Positions 51,101 through 63,839 of a stretch of 64,000 nucleotides of DNA are shown piece after piece. Within the stretch, counting starts at the first letter, position 1; each line of letters starts with the position of its first letter. The DNA comes from Zonotrichia leucophrys gambelii. Taxonomy: Eukaryota; Chordata; Aves; Passeriformes; Passerellidae. A program made the position numbers and the translations under genes. The notes below the pieces were generated by a model. It saw only the letters and a program-made list of their open reading frames with translations. It did not search any database and was not told the origin of the DNA. The stretch spans positions 128,729,533-128,793,532 of the forward strand of contig NC_088171.1 of assembly GCF_028769735.1 (NCBI RefSeq). Reading direction: 5' to 3'.

Positions 51101-53901
51101 ACCTAATTTATTAAGGTTTTGAATGTAAAACTGGTCTGAAAAGCAAAGTAATGTCATGGATTGACATCTGGCACAGAGAGACACAAAAGAGATCTAGGGG
51201 GAACAATTCTGTAGCCCTAAAATATCAGGACCACAGGAAACTTCTCAAACCACAAATAACACATAGGTAGGTCTGCCTGGATCTCCTGCACAGGCTTAAT
51301 CCAAAGAGTAAATCTTAGCAGGGTTCAAGGTGACCTGAACATTTCTGTGACTAAGAAAATCAGCGATGCTGCAGTAGTTAATGCTGTTGAGAAGTTTGGG
51401 CAGGGTATGAAGCCTTGCAGTAAGGAGACAAAGTTAATCTTAGCCAGAACAATCAACTATTTGTGGAGAAAATCATTCCATGTGTGTTTGCCACAGTATT
51501 CTTCCACTTCATCTTAAAGCAGGACATGAATTCTGACCCAAACCTGCTCTGGGTCTGACCCCGTACCCAGGAGACCCCTCTGCTCTCAGGTGTTCTGTTA
51601 TGGAACAACAAGCATACATTTGTTTAAAGCAGGTAGCTTTTGATTAGCTGAATTTATACCTTTGGAACTGACTATGAACAAACCAGTAGAGTTCCATTTT
51701 CTAGTTCAGCAACACCCTTTTTTATTTATCAGCACTGTTATCTCATGTATAATGCATAAGATGCTGGTTTACAAAGTGCCTGCCTAAAAAGGTGCTGCAC
51801 TGTAAAGATGGACTCTGAGAAAGCTCACAGGGAAGAAAAATGGAAAGCATTATCACCACATGCAGGCACTTCCAGAGGAAATATGAGCTTGCAATCATCA
51901 TCAAGTTTCTTGATTTTAATGTTAGAGTGATAATCAGCACAGAAAGCAGTGAAACATTTGCTTTCTCTACCTATTTTCCTGATTTGAAACTATATATTTT
52001 TGGGAAAGCCACGCATCTGCAGGCCTGAGGGCTGGTGCACACTTTGGCTGCAAAAACCAGACATAGCAAGGATCCAATAAAAAATGGAGTGAGGACTGTG
52101 ACAAAAGTCAGGTTTAAGTCATTTCCTCCAAAGCAGTAGCCTCAGAGATGAAGCCAGATGCTCAGGAAATATGCAATAGCTCTTTTACCTAACATGAAAC
52201 AATTTAGAAACTTTGACACATAGCAGAGAGTGGGTTTGTGAGCTAGGATGAAGGATCCAGATTTACAGAGGGATGTCCTACTGCAGCAGGAAAATATTAT
52301 CCCGAAAAAATGTTTTGTATCAGTAAATACAATAATGCAATAAATTTTCTTCCCAGACATTCAGAGTATCCAGAATGATTTCTCTGAACTCTAATATGAT
52401 ATGAATTTTAGACAGTGAAGCAAAATACAACAAACACATTTCTACTTTCCACACATTTTGGGGGTCTCTCCCCAGCTGTCTCCAGGCACAGGGCTGGTGT
52501 GGGGAGGCAGCCAGGAGCTCTGAGCCTCCCTCCACACTCACAGGGGGAAGCTTATTTCAAGTGAGCTCATCCTAAAGCACAAACAAACTCTCCAGCTGCA
52601 AACCTTGATATCACCTGCATGGCCTAAAGTCACAAGTACATGCTAAATCTGTGCATACTGGTATATTTCAATTTCAAATGGGGATACAGAATCACAGAAC
52701 AACTGTCTTGCAAACAAATTTAATTGTGTTGCAACCATGTCTGTGAAATAAAGGTGAATATAAAAATTTATATTTATTCCAAATAGGAAAAGCATACTGC
52801 AACACTCTTTAACAAATATGTGATCATTTCAAAGCTCCAGACAAAAGGTTCTTCATGGCAAATAGAGTCCAGAAGATGAATTAAAGGGAATTGGCTTGAC
52901 AATCAAGGGAAGATAGAAAAGGTAAACATGGTGCTAGGCAAGGACTTTACACCAGAAAGACAACAGAGTTTAATGCATGAAGGTACAAATTTTGATAACT
53001 GGAGCAAGATAGAAGAAACAAATTTTCACTATATTTTGGAATAAGCATCAGCAACATTTTGGAAGACCTTAACAGCTGAATACATCTTTTGCCTGGGAAA
53101 AATAACACAGAATGGATTAAGCAACTAACTAGTGCCACATGATGTGCCAGAAACAGATCACTCCTTCCTCCAACCTGAAAAACTAACACAAAATAGCAAA
53201 TGGTACTGGATTTTAGAAGGATAGACAGTGGGGGTACTTGCTTTTCCACATGCAAATATACTGGCTGTGTTTCAGTAAAGCCCATGAAAAGTACATGTTA
53301 AAAATTATATACTCCATGCACAATACCTTGATTATGACAAATCAGCCTGTTTTCCCAAAGTGCGGGCTTTTGGCTCAGTTCCTGTCTAAACCTTTCCTTA
53401 AAATGCCAGGAAAGAAGTTTTCCTCACAGGAGAGCCCTGTGTGACATGGGAAACAAGCAGCAGGCTGCTGGCCCTCCCTCAGTCTCCCTTCCCACCGCAG
53501 TGCCCACCCTGTTGTGAGCAGTGCCCACAGCTGTGGGTGCTCACAGGCTCCTTCCCTCCCTCTCCTTTACCCAGGCTTTCCTTCTCCTTTGGGATGTGGG
53601 AATGAAACATCTCTCATTATGGTCTAGACTAATTTCCAACATGGACATGGAAAGCATTACTATCAGTCCCATTACTTAGCTTAACACACCTGGAGTTTTA
53701 TGATGAGCGAAATTCATCATTTCACTTAATCACACTGAGGAGCAGCAAAAGTATTAGGCAGACTAAACAGAAATCCTCAAGAAAAGCATTTAAAGGTACA
53801 TGAAACATGAGCTGAAATGAATCCCCACTTTTGCTTACCAAGGTTCAGCAGCTGGAATTGAAGTTAAACATTCCAAGTAGTACCTTGCACATTTGTCACC
53901 A

Positions 53902-54320
53902 TGATATTTTCTGAAAAATCCCTTTGCCAGGATTTTTCTCCTGAGAAGCTGAGAAGCCACAGAAACAAAATGTAAACAATAATTATCTGATTGCTTGGAA
54001 TGTGGTTTGGAGGTTGCTTACCAACAGGTGCATCTTTGATTGGTTCCATGTGAATTATTTTTACTTCATGACCAATCCCAGTCCTGCTGTGTTGGACTCT
54101 CTGATCACTCACAGGTTTTATTATCATTCTTGTCTAGCCTTCTGAGGTCTCCTTTTTCTTTCTTTAGTGACATGACATGACATGACATGACATGACATGA
54201 CATGACATGACATGACATAATATAATATAATATAATAATAAATATATCAGCCTTCTGAGAACTTGGACTCAATTCTCATCTCTCACCTTGTCCTGGGGAC
54301 ACACAACACTGCAGCACACA
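53902..54320 (+). mobile_element. Solitary LTR containing an expanded pentanucleotide array
   Basis: Sequence starting TGATATTTTCTGAAAAATCC and running through CTTACCAACAGGTGCATCTT and CTTCTGAGAACTTGGACTCA is a repeat I recognise as common in songbird genomes (LTR type, from memory). AATAAATATATCAGCC near 54,238 fits a polyadenylation signal. A target duplication was not found, so the ends are approximate. The open frame across it is not a gene. Confidence 0.7.
54168..54237. repeat. In-phase compound pentanucleotide microsatellite, TGACA x10 then TAATA x4
   Basis: Ten perfect TGACA units (54,168-54,217) are followed without a break in the 5-bp register by four TAATA units. The array sits inside the LTR at 53,902-54,320. 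Confidence 0.95.
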
Positions 54321-57300
54321 TTTATTTTTTAAAATAGTGATTGACTACTGGGATAATTTGCAAAGGCTTAGGCAAAATGTCAACCACTGGAAAGCTGGAA
54401 ATTCAGTCTCAATGTTCCAAAGGTGTGTTCCTTGTGGGAATTACCTCAGGGAAGCCCAGTGGGCTGTATGGCCTGGTGCCATTCCCAGCCTTACAGCATA
54501 AATATACAGAAGGATACTGCTAACTTAACCAGTGTAACTGTGATCATAAAGTGCTCTGGCTTTAATGCATCTGTATGCATGTGAAAAAGTCATCACTCAC
54601 ATTTATGTTCACTCTAAAATGAAGGCAGGAGCTACATTAAAACTTCATGCCATCAGCCATCAACAATCTTCTAGACAAATCCATTGCATTTTTCCATCTT
54701 TTCCACACACAGTGTAAACACTCAGAAAGCATTCAGGCATCAGCATTGTGCAAATGTCAGATATTCATGCTTTTAGTACTGCAAGTGCTTGAAACAATTC
54801 TGATGGCCCACATGGGAAATGCTAACAGTTTACTAAAATGAAAAGTGCAACATGAGGACAATATCCAGGCAAAATGTACAGAGACAGAAACACAACTATA
54901 AACACTGTTTGGAAATTGGTTAAAAAACCCACAATCAAAATATTTCTGTCAGTCAATGAAGAATGGGCTGGTTATTTTTCTCTCCAGTAGCTAGCATGCA
55001 TCTGGACCAGCTAGCCTAAATCTTCCATCTCCCAAGAGGAGATGGAGCCAGGAGGAGGCTCAACATTGCTTTGTTTTAATCAGCTGCTTCAAATGTGAGG
55101 CTCAGTTAAGCAAACAGCAATGCAGAGGGGTCAGTGAACTCAGGAAAAACTTAAAAAGTAAAGTCCTGGCTCACAGCCTCCAGCTGTCCATGTCAGTTGG
55201 TAAAACACCACTCCTTCATCTGCCTCTTTCACTTACTTTTAACCTGTGTTTTTCCTAAACAGAACAGAAAAGGCATTGTGGCAGTCTAGGGAAGCAGACT
55301 GGTGTTTTATTTTGTAATGTATTCATCAGAAGATAAAATTGCCTCATTGCATTATTTCTTTGTGCACAGCAAAGGACCAAGGCCCTTGTTTCATGTGAGA
55401 CAGCTGCTGAAAAATGGACCCACTCACCAGAGCCAGAGATCTGCTCCTGTGCAACAGAAAGGAGGGGTGCTGGGTGCAGGTCATACAGAAAGCCTTACAG
55501 CAAACTGCTGGCTTTGAGCATTCTGTTCCTGAGTCTTAAATATTACAGATTCAATTGAAGATAAACCCCAACTTTCAATCCCAGATTTCTTTTAACTGGA
55601 ATCTGTTCTAAACTGCAGGAACATCTCAGGGAAAAAAAGCTGGAACTAGCAATACCATTTCTGTTTCTATGAAGAGATATATTTTGAGAACTGATTACAG
55701 TTCAAGAAAAAGAGATTTTGGCCACTTCAATGCTGAACTATTGCCATATGTGCTTTATGTGGAAATTTTGGAAATTTTAATCAATGAACAACAAGGCAAA
55801 CTGCATTCTGAACTGTGTTTCCTGTATGCAATACATTGCTCTTCTGCTTTGAGACTGGCAGGAATCTTTCCTTAAATCTAATAAAATTTTTAAATTTTTG
55901 CTGCGAATTCTACATTTCTAAACTGGAAAATGCAGAATTAGGACTATCTGTAAAGTGTAAATACACTCCCAGGGAAAAGAAAAAACAATTTTTAAATGTC
56001 CTGAATCAGGATATAAAGGCTGGGATGGGGCAAAGAGTGCTGTTTCCACAAAAAGAGTAATTTTGCAGAGCAATTTCCTTCTCAGCATTTTGCAGGCAGG
56101 ATCTGCCATTGACAAAACCACGACTCAGGTTTCCTGCTCAAACCCTTTCAGGCACTCTCTCACCATCCCTCCTCCCCACCACCTGCTGCAGAGACAGAGT
56201 AAAATCCCTTCCTTTTGTTAATGACAGACCTTTGGCTCTCAACAACTAAGAATATTTTTGCCTTTAAAGATTTCAGTGCTGCAAAAAAGAGGGGTTTTTT
56301 TCACAGGGAAGCAATTTGGAGAGATGGTTCCAGTTCATCTTCCTGCAAATCATCTCTATTGATGCTCAACAGCCTTTCTGCTTCCTGGTGCTGTGACAGC
56401 TGGGAAAGTCTTTCATGTAATTCAATCCTGTACGTGACATTTTCAGTGAATTTACTTTATCAGTGGGTAAATTATTATAATGGGGTAAACTGTGGGAGAT
56501 CAATCCTAGCAGGTCTGCTTTAGACTGTAGGGAGGGTTTATCAAGGCTGTTGGCCACTCACTGAATGGATGCTAATCAAAGCCTGAGAGGTTTTGTGCCA
56601 AGATGATCACAGTTTAGGTTGGCCGGCATTACAACTCTTGCAGAGATTTGAGAAAATCACAGAGCAGACAGTGCAATGAAGAGGCTGCTGGGGAAGGAGG
56701 AAGCACCTGGAGAGCCCTGTCCTGCCCCTGCCCTCCCTTCTGTCACAGGGCTGGGACCTGGCTGCTCCCCCTGAGACACCAGGACTGCTCAGGAGGCTTC
56801 ATGCAGTATCAGAACCACCTACTCTCAAACAACATTGAAGTTTTCCCAGCAATTGGGTCTGATATACCTCACAGAATAGCAAGCTGAAGGGTCATAGAAA
56901 AAAATTTCTCATCTCTCAATTACCTTTGACACTTTTACTTAAGTTCTGCTATCTATGGATGCATCCTTTTTTTATGGCAGTCAATATTTATTAAAAATCA
57001 ATTAATTTAAAAATACTTCCAGAGGTGGTGGGGTAGATTGCTTAGCATAATCTGATGGGGCAAATAAGTATTGGTGCCATTTTATAACTGAAATGTGAAA
57101 TGAAACCATTATTGCACTATCAAATACAGCAAAGGTGAAAATGTGTGGAATGGAAGCATTAACAGCTAGGGTTGGGCTGAAAAATATGGTCATTACAAAA
57201 AGCTGTATTTATCATCTGAGTCTGATTTTTTCCAATAAATTCAGTGATCTCTTGTGGAGCAACAAATAGTGGTTTAGGCCAACACTGTAATCCTTGATCA

Positions 57301-57389
57301 CCTTCTGCACCAAGCAAACCCCAAGTATATGATTACTGTACAAGAAAATCCAAACAAAAGTTGTAGTGGAGTGTAATTTTCCTGCCAGA

Positions 57390-58175
57390 GAAGAGCAGAG
57401 TGAGAACACGTGAGAGGAACAACCCTGCAGGCACCAAGGTCAGCAGAGAAGGAGGGGCAGGAGGTGCTCCAGGCACCGGAGCTGAGATTCCTCTGCAGCC
57501 CTTGGTGCAGCCCACAGTGAGGCAGCTGTGCCCTGCAGCCTGTTGTGGTCCAAAGGGATGCAGAGGTCCACCCACAGCTGTGGATGAGACCCTCACTGGA
57601 GCTGTGGATGCCTGGAGGAGGCTGTGGCCCTGTGGAAGAGCCAGGGCAGAGGGGCCCTGCCCCCAGGCTGGAGCAGCTGTCCTTGGAGGGCTGCACCCAT
57701 GGCAGGGTGACCCACACTGCAGCAGTGCTGGGAGCACAGCTGCCCATGGGATGGACTCACCCTGCAGCTGTTCACACAGAGCTGCTGCTCCAATGGACTC
57801 ACTTTGGAGAGGTTCATGGAGAACTGTCTCCTGTAAAAGGGACACCCCCCTTCTCCCTGAGCAGCACGAGAAGCCTCAGGTGATGAACTGACCATAAACT
57901 CCATTCCCTGCCTCCTTGAGCCACTGGGGGAGGAGGTAGAGCTGGGAAGGAGGGCTTATTTTACTTCTCATTATCCTGCTCTGATTTTGTTAGTGCAGTA
58001 AATTCATTTCATATTGCTAAGTTAAGCCTGTTTTGCCAGGGACAGTATTTAATGAGTGATCTCTCTCCCAGTCCTCATCTCAACCCATGAACCCTTTATT
58101 GAATTTTCTCTCCTCTGCCCAGCTGGGAGGGGAGTGAGGGAGTGCCTGACATCTGGCCCAGGTAAACCCACAACA
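57390..58175 (+). mobile_element. Probable ERVL-type LTR or LTR-derived fragment
   Basis: The 3' part (about 57,880-58,175) has the landmarks GATGAACTGACCATAAACTC, CTTCTCATTATCCTGCTCTG, GAGTGATCTCTCTCCCAGTC and CTCTGCCCAGCTGGGAGG, ending AAACCCACAACA. I remember this order from a widespread avian ERVL LTR. The 5' part is a GC-rich block of repeated GCAG/CTGCAGC motifs with overlapping open frames on both strands. These frames are compositional, not genes. Confidence 0.65.
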
Positions 58176-58317
58176 GTGTGTTGAATGGGAAATGGCAAAG
58201 GCACTGCTCTCACACATTCTCTCTCCTCTGTCCTCTCTCCAGCTGCTCTTCTGCAGGTTCTTCTCCCCATTACTTCTTAAATATATCCCAAAGGTGTCCC
58301 CCTGACTGCTGATGAGC

Positions 58318-58455
58318 TAAGCCTTGGCCAGTGCTGGGTCCATCTTGGAGTTGCCTGGCTCCTTAGGACATGGGGAAAGCTTCTGGCAGCTTCTCACTGA
58401 CACCAACCCTGTACCCTGCTCCCACTACAAAACATTGCCACACAAACACAACACA
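58318..58455 (-). mobile_element. Second ERVL-type repeat fragment
   Basis: CCTTGGCCAGTGCTGGGTCC and GGAAAGCTTCTGGCAGCTTC to about 58,455 resemble another part of the same avian repeat family in opposite orientation. This suggests a rearranged or nested pair. From memory only. Confidence 0.45.
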
Positions 58456-58859
58456 TTATTATACCCAGGGTCTGGACTAACATGGAAAGGGAATGGCTGC
58501 AATACGTCTACAGTCCAGAAGAACTGCATTTATTCACTTTCACCGTAATTCTGAACTGTAATAAGGCTATCTCCTGAAAATATCACATCAGAATCACTGC
58601 TATAGTTGTTTATTAAACATACCGGATTTTGAAACAACTCATTAATAAAAGAACATAAGGGCATAAGAGCACAAAGAGATCCTGATATTCCTATGTAATG
58701 CACTGCTCCATTTTTGTCTCTTGACCTAAAACACATGGTTTATTAAACACTTCTCTGCAGCCCAGTTCACGAAAAACACTCTGCTGCACCGGCTTCTTAA
58801 TTGACAACCTGATGTTTGCTTATTTATGTCTGTGGAGCTCTTGACTTTACGTGCACCTG

Positions 58860-59310
58860 GCGAGGGCGGGAGCGGATGACGGCAGCGCGGTCCGAGCCAG
58901 CATCGTCCCGTTGTCACGGAAACCGGAGCTGGCACAGCCCGGCCCTGCTGCGGCTGCCCCGGCACGGCACGGCCCGGCCCAGCTGCGGCTGCCCCGGCAC
59001 GGCCCTGCTGCGGCTGCCCTGGCACGGCACAGCCCGGCCCGGCTGCGGCTGCCCCGGCACGGCCCTGCTGCGGCTGCCCTGGCACGGCACAGCCCGGCCC
59101 GGCTGCTCGCAGCCCCCGCCGCACGCCGCCCAAAACGGACGGGCCAGAACTTCCCCGCCAAAGGCTGTCCCTGAAACGCCGCATTCAGCATCCTGAGGCC
59201 CGGCCAAAGCCGAGCTGCAGTGACGAGCCCGGTCCATGAAACACCCGGAGCTGTCAGCCACCCGGGAGCAGCGGAGCAGCGGCGGGAGCCAGCACTGAGC
59301 CCCAGAGAGC
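58860..59310. promoter_or_regulatory. CpG-rich island inside BAALC intron 1
   Basis: About 450 bp of CpG-dense sequence includes the 60-bp minisatellite and a non-repetitive GC-rich part (59,105-59,310). It could be an alternative promoter or only a GC-rich repeat. I find no BAALC first-exon coding sequence in it on either strand. Confidence 0.5.
58932..59106. repeat. 60-bp minisatellite, about three copies
   Basis: Copies at 58,981-59,040 and 59,041-59,100 are nearly identical, and a partial, more diverged copy lies before them. The unit is built of GGCTGCCCYGGCACGG-type blocks. A period divisible by three keeps frames open on both strands, which accounts for the long Gly/Arg/Pro-rich open frames here. 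Confidence 0.93.
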
Positions 59311-59711
59311 AGGGCACGAATCACTCACAAACACACAGGCATGTCGGGGCAATTGTGCAAGATAAACTGTTAGCCAGCCAGACTGCTAGACAGTGATAAC
59401 ATTTCCCCTGTATTCCTCTGATTCTCTCTATTTATTATACAAAGGAGTCGATTGCCCTCCCATTTCATAGCTGTTCTGCAAATGTCTTCATTGATCCTAA
59501 ATTGCAGGTTTCATTCCTGGCAGACCACTTACTGCAGTTCTGTTTGCTGATGCCGTGGGCAAGCTGTCCTTCTGAGTGCATTAGGTGAGTCTGTGTGAAA
59601 TATGGATAATGTTTTCTTTAATATGCTTCAGGAAAAAAAAAACTACTTCACTAAGGAAAAAGTGTAAAGTTCAAAGAATAAAAAGCAATTTTTTTAGCTG
59701 ATACTGTGGGT

Positions 59712-59719
59712 GACGTCAT
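59712..59719. promoter_or_regulatory. Perfect CRE palindrome TGACGTCA
   Basis: A full CREB/ATF consensus site in AT-rich, repeat-free sequence of BAALC intron 1, about 400 bp beyond the CpG-rich island. A single 8-mer can occur by chance. Confidence 0.35.
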
Positions 59720-60228
59720 GATAAAAAATCAACAAGTAATTTAATAGCTGAGGAACAAGTCAGCCCTGAGGCAATCCGTGTTCAGCTTTTCCATTCTAAG
59801 ACAAGAGAATTATTTTTTACTTGGTCGCTACATCATTTAAAAATTAATTACTTTTATTCGCATTTCAATAACAGTCCCTATTAAAGACTGGGGTCTTACT
59901 GTGATGGTTGCTGTGGAAAAACAGTGAGGAGAGATCCTGTCTTAAGGCACTTGCAGCCCGTGGGGTAAATGGATTGTAAAGTCTCTCTGACCACAAGACA
60001 ATGACCCATATCCATTCTGAGGGACTTTCAGGTATAATAAAGAAAAATAATTGAATACAGCAGCTAACCTTATCAGTGAAAATAGAAAGAAGTAGAAATA
60101 AGATGGCTTTTAACCTGCTGTAAAACAAACAACATTAATTTTTTTTGTTCATATTGAATGTGTTCATAGAGTACATTTACAGTTCTGGCTTCTGGCAATA
60201 AAGTATACATCTTAAATATGTAGGATAT

Positions 60229-60264
60229 ACATCTACATCTACATCCACATCTACATCTACATTT
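60229..60264. repeat. ACATCT hexanucleotide microsatellite
   Basis: Six units of ACATCT, one changed to ACATCC and the last to ACATTT. Confidence 0.9.
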
Positions 60265-62795
60265 CAGCAAGTTATCCCAACATAGCATAACAGGTTGTGC
60301 AAGCATGTTCCAAAATACTTGAGAGTTTTTGTGTGCTTTTTGTGAATTCAACCTTTTCGCCGTGGTTTGCGTGCAACCCATGGTGGCTGCCCTGGGGACT
60401 CATCTGTACCCACAGATTATTACTTCCTCTGAAAGTCATTACTTTGCTAACAGTTCCACTTAGCTGAATCAGACCCTCTAAAGAGAAAGCAATTTGTGCA
60501 AAGAGTTGCAAGGATCAAGGAACGGTTACTAAGCAGAAATGCAGCCTATTATTTCCCCCAGCTATAGCCTACGCAGTAGCTCAGTCCTGTGAAAAGTTCT
60601 TTGCTCACATAGCAATGGATGTTCTTCCAAGAAATGGCTTTATTCTAAGGGCTCATTGTGATTCTTTCCTTTTTTTCTCCCTCACAGAAGCCACTCATCC
60701 TATGAACAGTATGTACACTTATTTTCCAGAAAATGCCTTTCAATTCCAGCACCTACAGTGCTTCATGGAGTTATTACTTTTCTGTCCCTCCTCATCCATA
60801 CCTGGTTGCCCTGTTCCTCATTGCCAAAGCCTCAGCAGAGTACTGCAATGCTATCAAGTTACATAATACACATTACTATATAAGTTAGAAGCACCTATAT
60901 TTACGTCTGTTGGTGACTTCTCATCCCCTAAGTCACTTCTCATGAACCTAAGACCATCTCTCTTATTTCAGGTATGTTATAGCAAGTAATACTGGCCTCT
61001 ATGTCTTCCTTTAAAAATAGGGAGATTAATATACACTTTATAGAAATGGATGTAAAAAATAAAGTAGGGGAATTAACAAATAGTCTAAGAAGGGATCAAT
61101 TGAAATTGGAAAAATAAAAAAGCAAATAAGAAAATTATAAAAAAAACTCAATACTTTCCTATTAATTTAATAATATTTAAGCTTTCAAAATGCTTTGGTA
61201 AAGGTACAAACATTTGGCTACAGAAATACATATAATTCCAATGAAAGCAAGCATAGAAAGCTGAATACGCTGGATGAAAAAAGAGAAGCATATGATGAAA
61301 TTTGTGGTGGTATGAAATTACTAAGATTAATGTATGGGAGTTACTTTCCTCACTGCTACACTCTCTGGTTCTGTATGCACAACATTCTGTCATCCCTGAG
61401 TGATTTACTCCTTTTTACATTTTGATGTGCAATTCTGCTGTTTTTTCTACAACTGAGATATGTTGGCAATCATACTGCTTTTGTCTTTTCCCAATTTTTT
61501 TTTTCCCCAAACATTTCTTTCATCCTATCTCAATGTCTCTCTCTTCACAGAATTTCACCAGTTTGTTCCAAATGAAAAATGACAGAGAAGAACTTCATCC
61601 TCTTTCCCCAACCTCGTTTGGTTGGTGCCCCCTTGCCTGGCTGCCTCCTCCCTTTCTGTGTCCCAGTTACAGCTCCTTCCTGCCTTGCCTTGTGCCAGTG
61701 CCATCTCCCATTTCCCCATCTCTCCCATCCTGCTCTTGTCCCCTCCCTTACCCTTCCTGTTTGTCTCTCACTCTGAGGTAGTTTTCAGTTCTCACAATAA
61801 AGTCACGTATTCCTCTTCATGTCTTAAATCCATATTTTACCCCATTTGCCCCTCCAATTGCTCCTTCCTCTCCCTTTCATCTGTAAATTCACTTAAAGTA
61901 CTGTTATTGTCCCTGGAGTACCTCTCCTTATCCCTTTTCCTTCCCTACCTCAAACCTTACCCTACAGCAGCTCTCCCTGAAGTACTTTATGAATTTTGAG
62001 GCACTAACTGGGAGCAATGTGTGTTCCTCAGGCTCCTTAAACTGCTGCCACCACAGCCCTGTTGAAGAGTGAATCTCTGTTGAAGAGTGAATTGTTTTTG
62101 CTTCTACTCTGTCCTTTCCTCATCACTTTCCTTCTGATTTCTTCTGCAAGGTTGTCTTGTAAAGTGTTTCATGCCCTCATCAGTCTCTGCTGGTCTCGAG
62201 TGTTGTTCTCTTCTCCTTATCTCTGGTATTCTCATCTCCAAACACAAAGCCAATTACCCCATGTTTCTAGAAGAATACTTACTGATCTACCTCTTTATTA
62301 CCTCCTGTTCAGAGTCAGATCTTGAACTGTCTAGCTTCTGTTTATGATTAGGCACAACTCCAAGTAAACATGGCTAAGATAATGGTAAGTGTGGGTAAAA
62401 AGCTAACACTCTGTTTAGCTTTCACTGCTGGAGACAACACTTACCTACAATTTGAAGTTACTGCTCAGCATCATCTTGAGCTTCTTTAAATTTCTTATCT
62501 AATCTTCTTTAATATGGTATCTTATAGACTCATTCACCTTCAAATTCTCATGGTTTCCCATGTGACTACTGCAGAGTCTTTCTTTAGCCTTTAGGAGCAC
62601 AACGTAGACCCTTTGTGACTTCTCTCTCTCTGTCATATTTGGGTCAGCAGAGAGTTTTGGTCTCCCTATTCCAGCTGGCCTGTGATGCCCACCTTTGTGA
62701 ATTATCACTCCTGCACTTTCATAATTTCTTCCTGATGATTTGTTACTTTCTACAAAGGCTGTAAAACTACTTATTTACATCTGAACCTGCCTATA

Positions 62796-63404
62796 TGTCC
62801 GGTTTATCTCGGCTGTTTGAGAGGCCTGGAAAGGCCCGGGGTGGCCTTGGGGCAGCCCGCGTATCGAAGGACGAGAAGAGGCTTCAGTTCTTCTTTCTGG
62901 TTTTATGTTTATTAATTGTTTATCTAAAAGATGTTCTTTCAGCCACCAGAGATCTGCACAGCAGTCAGCCATGGGCACACTGTCCCGTCCCCCGGACCGC
63001 CACGTATCTTTATACCCCTTGTTACGTATACAATATTTATCATTTTTCCCCAATACCATCTATTCTTATAACTCGGTGTACTCTCAGTAATAACCAATCC
63101 AAGAATGCCACCGTGGCCAAAGAAGATGGAGGAGAAGAGGAAGAAGAAGAAGGACAGGACACACCCCAATTCCTCCATCTTACTCCTCTAAACCCCCCTG
63201 TACAAAAATCCTAAACCCTGTTTCTCACCCTCTAATTAACTAATCCCTTCACCATTCACCCTGTGAAGCCCTCATCCTTGTCGTCTCCTGTGTAGGACCA
63301 AAGTCCAGCCACCAGACACTTCTGGCAACATTCCAGGACTCCCGAGCCCCCCAAGGTGGTCTCGGAGGCTCAGCATCTCAGGACTGAGATCTTGAGATCC
63401 GACA
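62796..63404 (-). mobile_element. Intact solitary LTR with 6-bp target duplication
   Basis: A 609-bp unit starts TG and ends CA on both strands and is flanked by exact CCTATA repeats (62,790-62,795 and 63,405-63,410). Read on minus it begins TGTCGGATCTCAAGATCTCA and has a polyadenylation signal (AATTAATAAACATAAAACC near 62,905-62,925) and a CpG-bearing U5. The six-base duplication suits class II (ERVK-like) elements. The exact duplication and intact ends imply a relatively young insertion. It is in the same orientation as BAALC, within its intron 1. Open frames across it are not genes. Confidence 0.9.
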
Positions 63405-63839
63405 CCTATAGGCATTTACTGCTTTACATGGAAATTGTAATTATTCTGGGCAGCAACCATTTGTACAACATCTAGCGCAATGAATTTCTGGGCTTAAGCT
63501 GAGATTTCTAGATACTGCTGCAATACACAATAATTCTTACATCAATTTAAACTGCACATCAGATCAGAGCTCCTCAATCCCTCTCTCATATCTGCCCCTT
63601 CTGTAACACCTCAGGTGCACAACTGGGGATGTAGCATACTGACAAGAACTGGGAAATTCAAACTTACAGGTCTGCTTCTATCCAACCCTATGGTCAACTT
63701 CCTGTATAACAGAAGGCATCAGAGGTAGTATGGAAGAAAGCTGCCTCTTCCTTAATTTCAATTTATTTCCTAAGTTACTTGTCTCGTAAAATAAAAAGCC
63801 ACGTATGGGTAGAACCTCAAGAGCCTCAAGGACCGAGTT

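Noticed and set aside
57298..57904. Overlapping open frames up to 170 codons on both strands
   Set aside because: Lie in the GC-rich part of an LTR-type repeat; no domain recognised.
58726..59324. Five overlapping Gly/Arg/Ala-rich open frames
   Set aside because: Result of a 60-bp GC-rich tandem repeat; no conserved domain, and frames overlap on both strands.
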